A DNA stretch of 64,000 bases, taken from positions 1 to 64,000 of the forward strand of contig JAOAPX010000099.1 of NCBI GenBank assembly GCA_025463125.1, read 5' to 3'. The translations under genes and the position numbers were made by a program. Source of the DNA: Acidobacteriota bacterium. GTDB lineage: Bacteria; Acidobacteriota; Blastocatellia; Pyrinomonadales; Pyrinomonadaceae. Numbering within the stretch: the stretch's first letter is position 1; every line of letters starts with the position of its first letter. Shown here one piece after another: positions 53,385-62,907 of this stretch. The notes below the pieces were generated by a model. The model saw only the letters and a program-made list of their open reading frames with translations. It did not search any database and was not told the DNA's origin.

Positions 53385-55343
53385 ATGTCAGAAAATAACC
53401 GAAGTTCAATTGAATCTACTTTAAACGAAATCAGAGTTTTTCCGCCGCCCGCCGAATTTGCCGAGCAGGCACATATCAAAAGTTTCGAGGAATACGAGCG
53501 CATCTACGACGAAGCTGCTAAAAACCCTGAAGAATTCTGGGCTTCGGTTGCCGAAAACCTGCATTGGTTCAAAAAATGGGACACAATTCTGGAATGGAAC
53601 GAACCGCACGCCAAATGGTTTGTCGGCGGCAAGATAAACGCCGCATACAATTGCGTTGACAGGCATCTGGAAACGTGGCGAAAAAACAAAGCGGCGATCA
53701 TCTGGGAAGGCGAGCCGGGCGAAGTCAGGACTTTGACTTACCAGCAATTGCACCGGCAGGTTTGCAAATTCGCCAACGTGCTGAAAAAAACCGGCGTCAA
53801 AACCGGCGACCGCGTAGCGCTCTATATGCCGCTCGTGCCCGAACTCGCCATCGCGATGCTCGCCTGCGCCCGCATCGGCGCGACGCACACCGTGATTTTC
53901 GGCGGCTTTTCGGCTGACGCGATTCGCGACCGCGTCAATGACGGCGGATGCAAAGTAATCGTGACGGCTGACGGCGGTTATCGTCGCGGAAGCGAAATAA
54001 GATTAAAAGAAACGGTCGACAGAGCCGTCGAGCAAACGCCGTCGGTCGAAAACGTCATTGTCTTTCAGCGCACCGAAACGAAAATCAATATGAAGGTCGG
54101 GCGCGATTACTGGTGGCACGAATTGATGGAAACCGTCGACGACGTTTGCCCGGCTGAAGAGCTCGATTCCGAGCATCCGCTTTACATTCTTTACACGTCG
54201 GGCACGACCGGAAAGCCGAAAGGCATTCTGCACACGACCGGCGGCTATCTTGCGGGAACTTATATTACGAGCAAATGGGTTTTTGATTTAAAGGACGAAG
54301 ACACTTACTGGTGCACGGCTGATATCGGCTGGGTGACCGGGCATTCCTACGTCGTTTACGGACCTTTGGCAAACGGCGCGACGGTTTTTATGTACGAAGG
54401 CGCGCCGAATTACCCGGATTACGATCGTTTCTGGCAGATTATCGAACGCCATAAAATCAATATTTTTTACACCGCGCCGACGGCGATTCGCGCCTTTATC
54501 AAATGGGGCGAGCAGTATCCTTTAAAACACGATCTGTCGAGCTTAAGATTGCTCGGAACGGTCGGCGAGCCGATCAACCCGGAAGCGTGGATGTGGTATC
54601 ACACGATTATCGGGAAAAAGAAATGCCCGATCGTCGATACTTGGTGGCAGACCGAAACCGGCGCGATTATGATTTCGCCGCTGCCGGGCGCGACGCCGAC
54701 CGTTCCCGGAACGGCAACCCGTCCTTTTCCCGGAATTGCGCTTGATATCCGCACGCGCGACGGTGAATCGGTCGGAACGAATGAAGGCGGCTACCTGGTT
54801 GTGACAAAACCGTTCCCGTCTATGCTGAGAACGATCTGGGGCGACGACGAAAGATATAAAAAGCAATATTGGTCGGATATTCCCGGCGTTTATTTCGCCG
54901 GCGACGGCGCGCGGCGCGACGAACGCGGCTATTTCTGGATTATGGGCAGAGTCGACGACGTGATCAACGTCAGCGGGCATCGTCTCGGAACCGCCGAAGT
55001 GGAATCCGCTCTCGTTTCGCACGAAGCGGTTGCCGAAGCCGCCGTTGTCGGGCGCCCGGACGAACTGAAAGGTCAGGCGATCTCGGCTTTCGTCACTCTG
55101 GAAGGCGGCAGAAAGGGAAACGAACAGCTGAAAAACGATCTTCGCGCGCACGTCGCGAAAGAAATCGGCGCGCTTGCCAAACCCGACGACATTCGTTTCA
55201 CCGACGCTTTGCCGAAAACGCGTTCGGGCAAAATTATGCGCCGCCTTTTAAGAGAACTCGCTTCAAGCGGAACGGTTGCCGGCGATACGACAACGCTCGA
55301 AGATTTTTCCGTGTTGGAAACTTTGCGACAGGACGAGGAATAA
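53385..55343 (+). CDS. acs: Acetyl-coenzyme A synthetase
   Basis: 652 residues, converting acetate, ATP and CoA to acetyl-CoA. The AMP-binding P-loop [16 protein letters not shown], the [10 protein letters not shown] motif, [20 protein letters not shown] and the C-terminal [11 protein letters not shown] are present. Lys616 in the last motif is the residue acetylated by Pat-type acetyltransferases and freed by sirtuins in other bacteria. Full-length and intact. Convergent with the phosphatase gene through a long palindrome. Confidence 0.97.
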   Translation: MSENNRSSIESTLNEIRVFPPPAEFAEQAHIKSFEEYERIYDEAAKNPEEFWASVAENLHWFKKWDTILEWNEPHAKWFVGGKINAAYNCVDRHLETWRKNKAAIIWEGEPGEVRTLTYQQLHRQVCKFANVLKKTGVKTGDRVALYMPLVPELAIAMLACARIGATHTVIFGGFSADAIRDRVNDGGCKVIVTADGGYRRGSEIRLKETVDRAVEQTPSVENVIVFQRTETKINMKVGRDYWWHELMETVDDVCPAEELDSEHPLYILYTSGTTGKPKGILHTTGGYLAGTYITSKWVFDLKDEDTYWCTADIGWVTGHSYVVYGPLANGATVFMYEGAPNYPDYDRFWQIIERHKINIFYTAPTAIRAFIKWGEQYPLKHDLSSLRLLGTVGEPINPEAWMWYHTIIGKKKCPIVDTWWQTETGAIMISPLPGATPTVPGTATRPFPGIALDIRTRDGESVGTNEGGYLVVTKPFPSMLRTIWGDDERYKKQYWSDIPGVYFAGDGARRDERGYFWIMGRVDDVINVSGHRLGTAEVESALVSHEAVAEAAVVGRPDELKGQAISAFVTLEGGRKGNEQLKNDLRAHVAKEIGALAKPDDIRFTDALPKTRSGKIMRRLLRELASSGTVAGDTTTLEDFSVLETLRQDEE

Positions 55344-55368
55344 TCGACGAGAAGCGGAAATAACTTAG

Positions 55369-55420
55369 TAAAAGTAAAAAGGATTAATAAAAACGTTTTT
55401 ATTAATCCTTTTTACTTTTA
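55369..55420. repeat. Perfect 52-base palindrome, bidirectional terminator
   Basis: Positions 55369-55394 and 55395-55420 are exact reverse complements with no spacer. It separates convergent acs and the phosphatase. The last three bases are the stop codon of the latter, so the gene end lies inside the palindrome. Confidence 0.85.
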
Positions 55421-56074
55421 TCTGGCGGCAAAAGAATCGTTGCCGGTTATATTATGCAGATGGCGCGTGTCGTTGATCGCCAAAACCCGGATGTTGTTGC
55501 GACCGCGAATTTCAAAACGATTGATGCCGCAGTTTGAAGTAACGAGCCAGGGCGTCGTTTTTGTTTTCGGGTGAATCGCGCCGAGCAGGTAAAGCGTTAA
55601 AAAACAGATCGCTCCGGTATGAGAAAAAACGGCGATTTTTTCGCCTTGATGGATGCGGAAGATTTCTTTTAAGGCTCCGGTTGCGCGCTGCAATAAATCG
55701 CTGTAGCTTTCGCCTTCGGTAATAACGTGATTGACGTTTCGGTTAACGAGCGCGTAATAATCTCTCGGAAAAGCCGCTTTCGATTCGTCAAACGTTAATC
55801 CTTCCAAAACGCCGACGTGCCTTTCGCGAAAAGCGGATGTTTTGATAATCGGCAAGTCCAGAAGTTTGGCGAGCGGTTCGGCGGTTTGCACGGCGCGCAG
55901 CAGATCGCTCGAATATATGGCTTGAATTTTTTCTTTGGCGAGCGCCTGCGCCGCCAGTTTTGCCTGTTCGAATCCGAGCTCGGAGAGCGGCGTCGGGCTA
56001 TGTCCGCCGAAACGCCCTTCGGCGTTTCCGGCAGATTGTCCGTGTCGGATTAAATAAAGTCTTGTAACAGGCAT
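55418..56074 (-). CDS. Histidine phosphatase (phosphoglycerate-mutase-like)
   Basis: 218 residues. The catalytic motif is LIRHGQSAGNAEGR (8-21), with the acid/base and second His at FSHTGAICFL. ERHVGVLEGLTFDE resembles the PhoE/GpmB and CobC types. Substrate cannot be read. Downstream of prfA on the same strand, in the position prmC often has elsewhere. Confidence 0.9.
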   Translation of the reverse strand: MPVTRLYLIRHGQSAGNAEGRFGGHSPTPLSELGFEQAKLAAQALAKEKIQAIYSSDLLRAVQTAEPLAKLLDLPIIKTSAFRERHVGVLEGLTFDESKAAFPRDYYALVNRNVNHVITEGESYSDLLQRATGALKEIFRIHQGEKIAVFSHTGAICFLTLYLLGAIHPKTKTTPWLVTSNCGINRFEIRGRNNIRVLAINDTRHLHNITGNDSFAAR

Positions 56075-56087
56075 TGCACAAAAAACC

Positions 56088-56194
56088 AGAGTGAAAATTC
56101 AGAGTGAAAATTCAGAGTAAAAAAATCAAAATGCAAAATTGATAAAAATTCATTCTGCCAATCTTTAATCTTACATTTTACATTTTGATTTTTT
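56088..56194. repeat. 13-base tandem repeat and 7-base phased inverted repeat after prfA
   Basis: AGAGTGAAAATTC occurs at 56088-56100 and 56101-56113 with a partial third copy. Exact 14-base arms follow at 56120-56133 and 56181-56194. Between them, AAAATGC, AAAATTG and, in complement, CTTACAT, TTTACAT are in 7-base register. It probably terminates prfA. Confidence 0.7.
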
Positions 56195-56199
56195 CATTT

Positions 56200-57276
56200 T
56201 TAAGCGGTGACGGTATCGGCTTTTAATTTTTCGGCTTGATAATGCGTCGTCAAAGCTTCGATGAATTCATCGAGTTGTCCTTCCATTACCAGATCGAGCT
56301 GGTGAACCGTTAAACCGATACGGTGATCGGAGACGCGATTTTCTTTAAAGTTGTATGTGCGAATCTTTTCAGAACGATCGCCGCTTCCGACCTGCGATTT
56401 GCGTTCGGCTGATTGCGCGTCGTGAACTTTTTGTTCTTCGATTTCCTGCAATCGCGCGCGAAGAACGCGCATCGCCTTTTCGCGGTTTTTGATCTGCGAT
56501 TTTTCGTCCTGCATCGAAACGACGACGCCCGTCGGCAAGTGCGTTAAGCGAACCGCCGAATACGTCGTGTTAACCGATTGTCCGCCCGGACCCGACGAGC
56601 AGAATGTGTCGATGCGCAAATCGTTTTGATTGATCTGAACGTCGACTTCTTCGGCTTCGGGCAAAACGGCAACCGTTATCGCAGACGTGTGTATGCGACC
56701 GGAAGTTTCGGTTTGCGGAACGCGCTGAACGCGGTGAACTCCGGATTCGTAGCGAAGTTTCGAATAAACCTTGTCGCCTTCGATCATTGCAAAAGCGTCT
56801 TTTAATCCGCCGACGCCCGTGTCGGAAGCGTCCATCACTTCCATTCTCCAGCCCTGGCGCTCGGCGTACCGTGCGTACATTCTTAGAATTTCCGCCGCGA
56901 AAAGCGTCGCTTCGTCGCCGCCGGTTCCGGCGCGGATTTCCAGAATTACGTTTTTCTCGTCGTTCGGGTCGCGCGGAATCAGCAGAACTTTTAAGGCTTC
57001 ATCGGCTTTTACAAGATTAGCTTCGATTTCGGAGATTTCCATCTCGGCAAGCTCGCGCATTTCAGCGTCGTCGGAAAGCGCGAGAACTTCGCGCGCGCCG
57101 GCTAAATCCTCGTTCATTTTTTTGACTTCGCGATATTTTTCGACGATTTCGCCCAAACTGCGATGCTGTTTCATCAGTTTCGTGTAGGACGAAATATCCG
57201 ACATAATATCGGGCGAAGAAAGCTGTTCGGTGATTTCCTCGTAATTTTTTTCAATCTGTTCAAGTTTGTCCAACAT
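56200..57276 (-). CDS. prfA: Peptide chain release factor 1
   Basis: Release factor for UAA/UAG codons, 358 residues. The GGQ loop is in [18 protein letters not shown]. The RF1 type is shown by [20 protein letters not shown], where the PxT-type codon recognition region lies close by. An acidic N-terminal helical domain precedes it. It starts 12 bases after the DUF1385 gene and follows the order rpmE-DUF1385-prfA seen in many bacteria. Confidence 0.96.
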   Translation of the reverse strand: MLDKLEQIEKNYEEITEQLSSPDIMSDISSYTKLMKQHRSLGEIVEKYREVKKMNEDLAGAREVLALSDDAEMRELAEMEISEIEANLVKADEALKVLLIPRDPNDEKNVILEIRAGTGGDEATLFAAEILRMYARYAERQGWRMEVMDASDTGVGGLKDAFAMIEGDKVYSKLRYESGVHRVQRVPQTETSGRIHTSAITVAVLPEAEEVDVQINQNDLRIDTFCSSGPGGQSVNTTYSAVRLTHLPTGVVVSMQDEKSQIKNREKAMRVLRARLQEIEEQKVHDAQSAERKSQVGSGDRSEKIRTYNFKENRVSDHRIGLTVHQLDLVMEGQLDEFIEALTTHYQAEKLKADTVTA

Positions 57277-57288
57277 AAAATTATTTTA

Positions 57289-58416
57289 TCAAACGGCTGC
57301 TTCCGGTTTTCTTTCAAAAACATGCGCCGTTTCACCTTCGCTCGGCTCGAGCTTGAGAGATTCCTTTAATGAAACAATCGCGACTTCGAGTTGATCGCCG
57401 TCGGGTTCCTGCGTCGTGATATTTTGCAGCCAAATGCCCGGAAGCGTCATAAATTTGAAAATCGCGCCGCTTTCCTTTTTCGCCGCATAGCGAATGATTT
57501 CATACGAAAGTCCGGCAACGAGCGGCATCAGAGCGATTCTGACGACCAGGTTCATCCACATCGCGTCGAATTTGATAACTGAAAACAAAACGATCGCGAC
57601 AATCATGACGACCATTAAAAACGACGTTCCGCAGCGCGGGTGCTGGCGTTTTTGAACGCGCGCGTTATCGATTGTCAAATCCAAGCCTTTTTCCCAGTTG
57701 AAAACTGTTTTATGCTCGGCGCCGTGATATTCGAAAACGCGGCGAATATCTCTCTGATACGACATCGAAAAAATCATCGTAATAAAAAAGATCATTCGAA
57801 CGATTCCGTCGATCAGGTTAAAAGCGACCCACGAATCGGGCTTGATTTCCCAAACGTACGCTTTCACCGTTTGCCAGAAACCGGCGTCTGTTGCGAGAAC
57901 GGGAGCCTGCGCCCATCCGAGCACGATAAATAAAACGTTTGTCAAAATCAGCGGGGCGACGACGAAAAGCAAAACGTTAAAAGCGAGCGCGAAAATAATC
58001 GAACCGACGGCGCTCGCCGACTGCGAAGACTTTTTCGCTTTCGACGCTTCGGGCATCGTCACTTTCGCTGGCGCTTTCGTGAAATTTTCGTCCGCCGTGC
58101 CTTCGGCGTAAACCGCCTGAGTCTGCGCCGCTTTCGATTTTGCCAGCGCTTTTTCCGCTTCTAAATCTTCTTCATAGATGCGCGCCGAAAAATTCAAAGC
58201 CTTGACGCCGAGCGCCATCGATTGAATCAAAGTCGCGCCGCCGCGCAAAACCGGCAAATTGAGCCACTTGTGTTTGTCGCTCCATTTCGGCAGCTTTTCC
58301 GCCGTGTGAATGATCGTGCCGTCTTTTTTGCGGCAGGCAATCGCGTAAGCCGAAGGCGTGCGCATCATAACGCCTTCCATTACGGCTTGTCCGCCGACAA
58401 TCAAATCGCGCTGCAT
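57289..58416 (-). CDS. DUF1385 (YqhQ-like) membrane protein
   Basis: 375 residues from ATG 58416 (MQRDLIVGGQAVMEGVMMRT, matching the family N-terminus); a frame from 58467 adds 17 residues, with another ATG at 58446. Family motifs GGQAVMEGVMMR, EYHGAEHKTVFNWEKG and QKRQHPRCGTSFLMVVM are seen. About four transmembrane helices. A DUF1385-prfA pairing is common in bacteria, but the biochemical role is unknown. Confidence 0.93.
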   Translation of the reverse strand: MQRDLIVGGQAVMEGVMMRTPSAYAIACRKKDGTIIHTAEKLPKWSDKHKWLNLPVLRGGATLIQSMALGVKALNFSARIYEEDLEAEKALAKSKAAQTQAVYAEGTADENFTKAPAKVTMPEASKAKKSSQSASAVGSIIFALAFNVLLFVVAPLILTNVLFIVLGWAQAPVLATDAGFWQTVKAYVWEIKPDSWVAFNLIDGIVRMIFFITMIFSMSYQRDIRRVFEYHGAEHKTVFNWEKGLDLTIDNARVQKRQHPRCGTSFLMVVMIVAIVLFSVIKFDAMWMNLVVRIALMPLVAGLSYEIIRYAAKKESGAIFKFMTLPGIWLQNITTQEPDGDQLEVAIVSLKESLKLEPSEGETAHVFERKPEAAV

Positions 58417-58519
58417 ACTAAAAAATAAGGAAAGAGATTTTTTCATAATTTTCAAATTGGATTTCAAATCTACTTTTATAGATGTCTAATCCTTCGTAAT
58501 TTGCAGAGCAAAAATAAAA

Positions 58520-58597
58520 AACACCGACTTTTTTGTGCGTGCCGCCGGGAGTGAAAATTTTACACCCATAGCGAACGGCGCATAAAAGCGTCGGCGT
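58520..58597 (-). terminator. Long hairpin after rpmE
   Basis: Imperfect arms (about 58520-58545 and 58575-58597) pair over 20 or more bases and are followed on the minus strand by TTTTTTATTTTT, about 50 bases past the rpmE stop. Confidence 0.65.
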
Positions 58598-58646
58598 TTG
58601 ATTTGTCGGCTAATGTATGAAATTTGTTAATTTCAAAGCGTTAGAA

Positions 58647-58865
58647 TTATTTTGATTCCTGCGCGCTGCGTGCGTAGCGCTTGTTAAAGCGATCGACGCG
58701 TCCGGCGGTATCAATTAATTTTTGTTTGCCGGTAAAAAATGGATGACATTCCGAGCAGATTTCGATGTGTAAATCTTCGCCGGTTGTCGAACGTGTTTTG
58801 AAGTTGTTTCCGCAAGCGCAAACAACAGAGATTTCATTGTATTTTGGATGTACTTCAGGTTTCAT
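58647..58865 (-). CDS. rpmE: 50S ribosomal protein L31, zinc-binding type
   Basis: 72 residues. CACG in the first third and CSECHPFF in the centre give the four-Cys pattern of the zinc-containing L31 form. The C-terminal part [13 protein letters not shown] is conserved. An AGGAG is 11 bases before ATG 58865. Starts the conserved rpmE-DUF1385-prfA block, though separated by a terminator. Confidence 0.97.
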   Translation of the reverse strand: MKPEVHPKYNEISVVCACGNNFKTRSTTGEDLHIEICSECHPFFTGKQKLIDTAGRVDRFNKRYARSAQESK

Positions 58866-59016
58866 TGTTAAATGGTCTCCTATCTTTAAAAAAGCGGTAA
58901 AAGAGCAAACTGTAATAATATGTGTTATTCAGATGAAAAGGCAAGTCGAAAGGTTCGCCGGTGCGATTTTCGGAACCTTCGCCGCCGCTTTACCCGAACA
59001 ATCACAGCGCAAAATT

Positions 59017-59102
59017 AAAAGCGAGTAGAGAAAAATTATTCATTATCAGTTTTTCTCTACTCGCTTTTCTTTATTGGTTATTTATTTTTCACTATTCGTT
59101 TT
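59017..59102. repeat. 19-bp perfect inverted repeat in a longer 7-base phased array
   Basis: Arms 59017-59035 and 59050-59068 are exact complements with a 14-base loop and terminate the methyltransferase gene. Reading the minus strand from 59102, at least nine 7-base units follow without a break (AAAACGA, ATAGTGA, AAAATAA and on through the arm). The first units lie within the coding region and supply its last codons. Confidence 0.8.
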
Positions 59103-60287
59103 TAGTTGTATTTTAGTTGTATTAATGAGCTTTTCCAGTTTTTGTTCCTTGATGCCGTAAAAATCTTTTATCGATTGAATTTCCTTTTCGAGTTCTTCGT
59201 CATCAATATTTTTAGCCGAGCGCGTGCCGACGATCATATTGTTTTTCGGCGTGTGTTCGGTGGAAATAAACTCGAAAAGCTTGGTCGAGTAGCCGCTTTT
59301 TTCGAGCAGCAAAGCGCGAAGCCCGTCGGTGATCGATTCGGCTTCGCGCTCGAGCATAATTCCGTGCTTGAGAACGTTTTTCAGCATTTCCGGCGGCGTA
59401 ATCTGCGGGCGAATTTCCTGGTGACAGCACGGCGCGACGACGATCAGATCGGCGTTCGCCTTGATTCCTTTGAAAATAGCGTCGTCGGTCGCCGTGTTGC
59501 ACGCGTGAAGCGCGATCAAAACGTCGGCTTTTTCGACGTCGTACTCTCCGATCGTGCCGTTAACGAAACGCAGATTTTCAAACTCCGACGCTTTGGCGAT
59601 GTCGTTGCAAAGTTCGACGAGCTCTTTTTTCGTGTCAACGCCGGTGATTTTCGCATCGATTCCGCGCGCGTTTACAAAATAATCGTAAGCGGCGAACGTC
59701 AAATAACCTTTGCCCGAACCCATATCGAAAATGTTCAACTCTTTGCGGTCTTTTAAATCGGATTTGTCGAAAAGATACCCGAGCGTTTCGACGAACTTAT
59801 TGATTTGCCGCCATTTGTCCTGCTGCTTGTCTCGAATTTCGCCGGAATCGGTCGTGATGCCGAGAGCTTTCAGGTAGAAGCTTTTCGGATCGATCTGCAA
59901 AGTTTTTTCGCGGTCGTGTTCGAGCGCCGGTTTCGTCTTAAACGTCGGTTTCGCAACGTTTAAACGCGCCTTTCCTTTTTTGCCGACGTCGAGCTGAAAA
60001 TCGTTTTCGGTCGTAAAAAGATGACCGCTGAAAAAATCCGCGCCTAAATAATCGCGAACGATTCGCACTCCTTCGGTAAAATCGAAATTCTTCGCCGTAT
60101 CGCGCGTGTCCTGCCTGTACAGAAAGAAAAGACGCGTTCCTTTTTTAGTTTTGATCAGGCGAATCAATAATTTTTGCAGATGCGGGTCATCGCCTTTATA
60201 ATGACCTAAAGTCATTTTTACAAAAGAACTTTCCGCAAGACTGCGGGCAAACTCAGAAACGAATTTTTCGATGTTTTCGGTTGACAT
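59082..60287 (-). CDS. SAM-dependent methyltransferase, METTL25/Methyltransf_32-like
   Basis: 401 residues. An N-terminal domain of about 165 residues precedes a Rossmann methyltransferase: motif I NIFDMGSGKGYLTFAAYDYF, motif II ITGVDTKKELVELCNDIA, and the family hallmark ALHACNTATDDAIFKGI and VVAPCCHQEIRP. Target unknown; related proteins have been linked to RNA methylation. The last residues (TNSEK) are encoded by the 7-base repeat. Confidence 0.88.
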   Translation of the reverse strand: MSTENIEKFVSEFARSLAESSFVKMTLGHYKGDDPHLQKLLIRLIKTKKGTRLFFLYRQDTRDTAKNFDFTEGVRIVRDYLGADFFSGHLFTTENDFQLDVGKKGKARLNVAKPTFKTKPALEHDREKTLQIDPKSFYLKALGITTDSGEIRDKQQDKWRQINKFVETLGYLFDKSDLKDRKELNIFDMGSGKGYLTFAAYDYFVNARGIDAKITGVDTKKELVELCNDIAKASEFENLRFVNGTIGEYDVEKADVLIALHACNTATDDAIFKGIKANADLIVVAPCCHQEIRPQITPPEMLKNVLKHGIMLEREAESITDGLRALLLEKSGYSTKLFEFISTEHTPKNNMIVGTRSAKNIDDEELEKEIQSIKDFYGIKEQKLEKLINTTKIQLKTNSEK

Positions 60288-60332
60288 AAATCAGGAACTC
60301 ACAGGTTAACACAGTTGAATACGGATAAAAAT

Positions 60333-60824
60333 ATGGACGACAATACCGACAAAAAAATAATACAGCGCGACGATTTTCTAAAAGACGTTTTGTTTATTTT
60401 AGCCGAAACTTTTGAAGGTTCGCCAGACGGGCAGGGAAGCGCGTATCTCGACCGCGGCATCGGAGTTTTCCCGACGCTCGCTAAACTTTCGGCTGAAGAC
60501 GTTTCGCGTTATTCGGGAGCGACGACGATTGCCGCGCACACCGAACACGCAAAATTTTATCTCGATCGCTTGTGCGAATTGATGAACGGCAAAACGGAAA
60601 AGGTCAACTGGGAACAAAGCTGGCTGATCGAAACCGTCAATGAAACTGAATGGAACCACCTGCGCGAAGGAATGCGGAAATCTTACGAAAACGTGCTGCA
60701 TTGCTTTGCCGGGATCGAAACCTGGAATCAGGATAATATCGGCGAAGCAATCGCGATTATCGCTCATTCGGCTTATCATTTAGGCGCGATTCGGCAGATT
60801 GTTAAATCAAAATCTGAGGCGTAA
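60333..60824 (+). CDS. DinB-like four-helix metal-binding protein
   Basis: 163 residues from ATG 60333; a TTG at 60315 would add 6 residues. Four-helix layout with a probable metal triad: His in AHTEHAKFYLDRL, then in the third and last helix (AHSAYHLGAIRQI). This is typical of the DinB/YfiT superfamily; the activity (thiol transfer, or unknown) is not clear. Confidence 0.75.
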   Translation: MDDNTDKKIIQRDDFLKDVLFILAETFEGSPDGQGSAYLDRGIGVFPTLAKLSAEDVSRYSGATTIAAHTEHAKFYLDRLCELMNGKTEKVNWEQSWLIETVNETEWNHLREGMRKSYENVLHCFAGIETWNQDNIGEAIAIIAHSAYHLGAIRQIVKSKSEA

Positions 60825-60938
60825 AAGCCGCGTTCCCGGTCTTTTTACGGGCAGCAGAACTTCGATATTAATCTTTATTTATCGGAAGCAAACGCGCAAA
60901 ATTCGTGTTTGCCCGCTTGTTAATTTCTTGAAAAAAAT

Positions 60939-61355
60939 ATGAATAATTTATTTCACCTGGCATTTCCCGTTAAAAACTTAGAAGACTCGCGGCGTTTTTA
61001 CGGCGAAATTCTCGGCTGCGAAGAAGGCAGAAGCTCCGACGAATGGATTGATTTCAATCTTTTCGGTCACCAGATCGTCGCTCATCTCGCGCCCGAAGCT
61101 GCGGGCGTTCGCCATCGAAACGAAGTTGACGCCGACCACGTTCCGGTTCCGCATTTCGGCATCGTTTTGCCGATGGAAGAATTCCACTCGCTTGCCGAAA
61201 GACTGAAAAATAAAGGCGTCAAGTTTATAATCGAGCCGAAAATCCGCTTTCAGGGCGAACCGGGCGAGCAGGCGACGATGTTTTTTCTAGACCCGAGCGG
61301 AAACGCGCTCGAATTTAAAGCCTTTGCCGATTTTTCGCTGGTTTTCGCTAAATAA
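60939..61355 (+). CDS. VOC/glyoxalase-family protein
   Basis: 138 residues with two beta-alpha-beta-beta-beta units. N-terminal [20 protein letters not shown], and [17 protein letters not shown] with a metal-ligand Glu. His6 and the second-half His in PHFGIV may complete the metal site. A dioxygenase or resistance-type substrate is possible. ATG 60939; a small hairpin lies in the gap before it. Confidence 0.88.
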   Translation: MNNLFHLAFPVKNLEDSRRFYGEILGCEEGRSSDEWIDFNLFGHQIVAHLAPEAAGVRHRNEVDADHVPVPHFGIVLPMEEFHSLAERLKNKGVKFIIEPKIRFQGEPGEQATMFFLDPSGNALEFKAFADFSLVFAK

Positions 61356-61377
61356 TCTAAGCCGGATAATTTAATAA

Positions 61378-61551
61378 TCTCAAGCGGTTAGTAATATTTA
61401 TGAAAATTTCAGGACTTTTCTTTTTAATCGAAAAGCGGGAATTTTCTGGCTGCATCGCCGGGCTCTGGCGAAAGGCGGAGAAAATATTCTGCCCGACGAG
61501 CCGAAAACGCCGGATTTTGTGATGAAAGCGGCTGGCGTAGATTCCGAATAA
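61378..61551 (+). pseudogene. Gene-tail remnant lacking a start codon
   Basis: An open frame of 57 codons runs from 61378 to TAA 61551 with no usable initiation codon near its beginning. Its last 35 residues (WLHRRALAKGGENILPDEPK, then TPDFVMKAAGVDSE) have the codon style of real genes in the window. I take it as the 3' end of a deleted gene; a chance frame is the alternative. Confidence 0.35.
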
Positions 61552-61587
61552 AAAAAATTTTCGCTGAAAATCTTTTATCAAATCCTT

Positions 61588-62751
61588 ATGAAAAATGCCG
61601 AAATCATAATCATCGGCGGCGGCGTTGTCGGCGCGAGCGTGGCTTATCACTTGACGGAAAGCGGCGCGAAAGATGTTTTGATATTGGAGCGCGAAAATCT
61701 TCTCGGGAAAGGCTCGACCGGAAAAGCGACGGGCGGCGTCCGCGCCCAGTTTGAAACCGAAATCAATATTAAAATGTCGCTTTATTCGCTCGACGTTTTC
61801 AAGCATTTTAAAGAATTAACCGGCTTCGATTGCGATTACGAGCCGCGCGGATATTTATTTGTCGCGACCGACCAGGCACAGCTCGATTTCCTGAAGGTCA
61901 GCGTCGAGAGACAAAAATCGCTCGGCGCAGAGGGCGTTGAAATCGTCGATACGCAAACGATTTCGCGAAGGATTGAAAATCTAAATTGCGCGGACATCGT
62001 CGGCGGAAGCTTCGGTGAGCGGGACGGGTTTATCAATCCGCTCGGAGTTTTGGAAGGTTTCGCAAAAAAAGCACAACAAAACGGGGCGCGGATTTTGAAC
62101 GAAACCGAGGTTTTTTCCATCGAAACGAGAAACGGGAAAGTTTCGGCGGTTGCAACGAATTACGGAAAGATCGAATGCGAAAAAATCGTTTTGTGCGCCG
62201 GAGCGTGGGCGCGAAAATTAGCGCGGAGCGCCGGAATCGATTTGCCCGTCGAGCCTCTAAAACGTCAGATCGTCTGGGCGAAAAGCAAGACGAATTTTCA
62301 AAACGACTTGCCGATGGTCATCGACCTGTCAACCGGATTCCATTTTCGCCCGGCGAAAGATTCGATCAACGAAATTCTTTTCGCTTGTTCCGACCGGAAT
62401 GAAACGCCGAATTTCAGCACCGATTTTGAAGAATCTTTTATCGCTGAAGTTTACGAAAAAGCGAAACACCGCGCACCTTTTTTGTGCGAAACAAAAGTAG
62501 TAAGAAGCAAATGCCGCGCCGGGCTTTATGAAAATACGCCGGATCATCATGCAATTTTAGGCGGCTGCCAGATCGAAAACCTGTATTTCGCCAACGGCTT
62601 CTCCGGTCACGGCGTTATGCATTCACCGGCGACCGGACGCGCTTTGAGCGAAATTATGCTCGGCGGCAAAGCGGAGTTTTTAGACGTTTTATGTTTGAGC
62701 CTCGATAGATTTGCGAAAGGCGAACTGCTTCGCGAAACCGCTTTTATTTGA
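61588..62751 (+). CDS. FAD-dependent oxidoreductase (DadA/sarcosine-oxidase-like)
   Basis: 387 residues. The N-terminal FAD fold is EIIIIGGGVVGASVAYHLTE; then GKGSTGKATGGVRAQF and, near the C-terminus, NGFSGHGVMHSPATGRALSE. Members oxidise amino or N-methyl groups (D-amino acids, sarcosine, glycine, proline); substrate unknown. Preceded by the probable gene remnant. Confidence 0.92.
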   Translation: MKNAEIIIIGGGVVGASVAYHLTESGAKDVLILERENLLGKGSTGKATGGVRAQFETEINIKMSLYSLDVFKHFKELTGFDCDYEPRGYLFVATDQAQLDFLKVSVERQKSLGAEGVEIVDTQTISRRIENLNCADIVGGSFGERDGFINPLGVLEGFAKKAQQNGARILNETEVFSIETRNGKVSAVATNYGKIECEKIVLCAGAWARKLARSAGIDLPVEPLKRQIVWAKSKTNFQNDLPMVIDLSTGFHFRPAKDSINEILFACSDRNETPNFSTDFEESFIAEVYEKAKHRAPFLCETKVVRSKCRAGLYENTPDHHAILGGCQIENLYFANGFSGHGVMHSPATGRALSEIMLGGKAEFLDVLCLSLDRFAKGELLRETAFI

Positions 62752-62907
62752 AACCGCTTTTAACCGCCGAAACCCGGAAATCGCGGGTTTTTCATCGAAA
62801 CGGTTTCCGTAAAACGGACGCGGCGCGCTCATTTCATTCTTTACAGCTTTAAGGTAATGCTTTTTTATAACTCTGTATTTCGCACGTCTCTGTGGTAAAT
62901 TTTTATA

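Noticed and set aside
54543-55151. A 202-codon minus-strand frame inside acs
   Set aside because: Antisense shadow with Arg-rich composition; acs is intact and conserved in this region.
58765-59028. An 87-codon plus-strand frame overlapping rpmE
   Set aside because: Its first part is antisense to rpmE and the rest lies in a terminator-rich gap; no ribosome binding site or domain.
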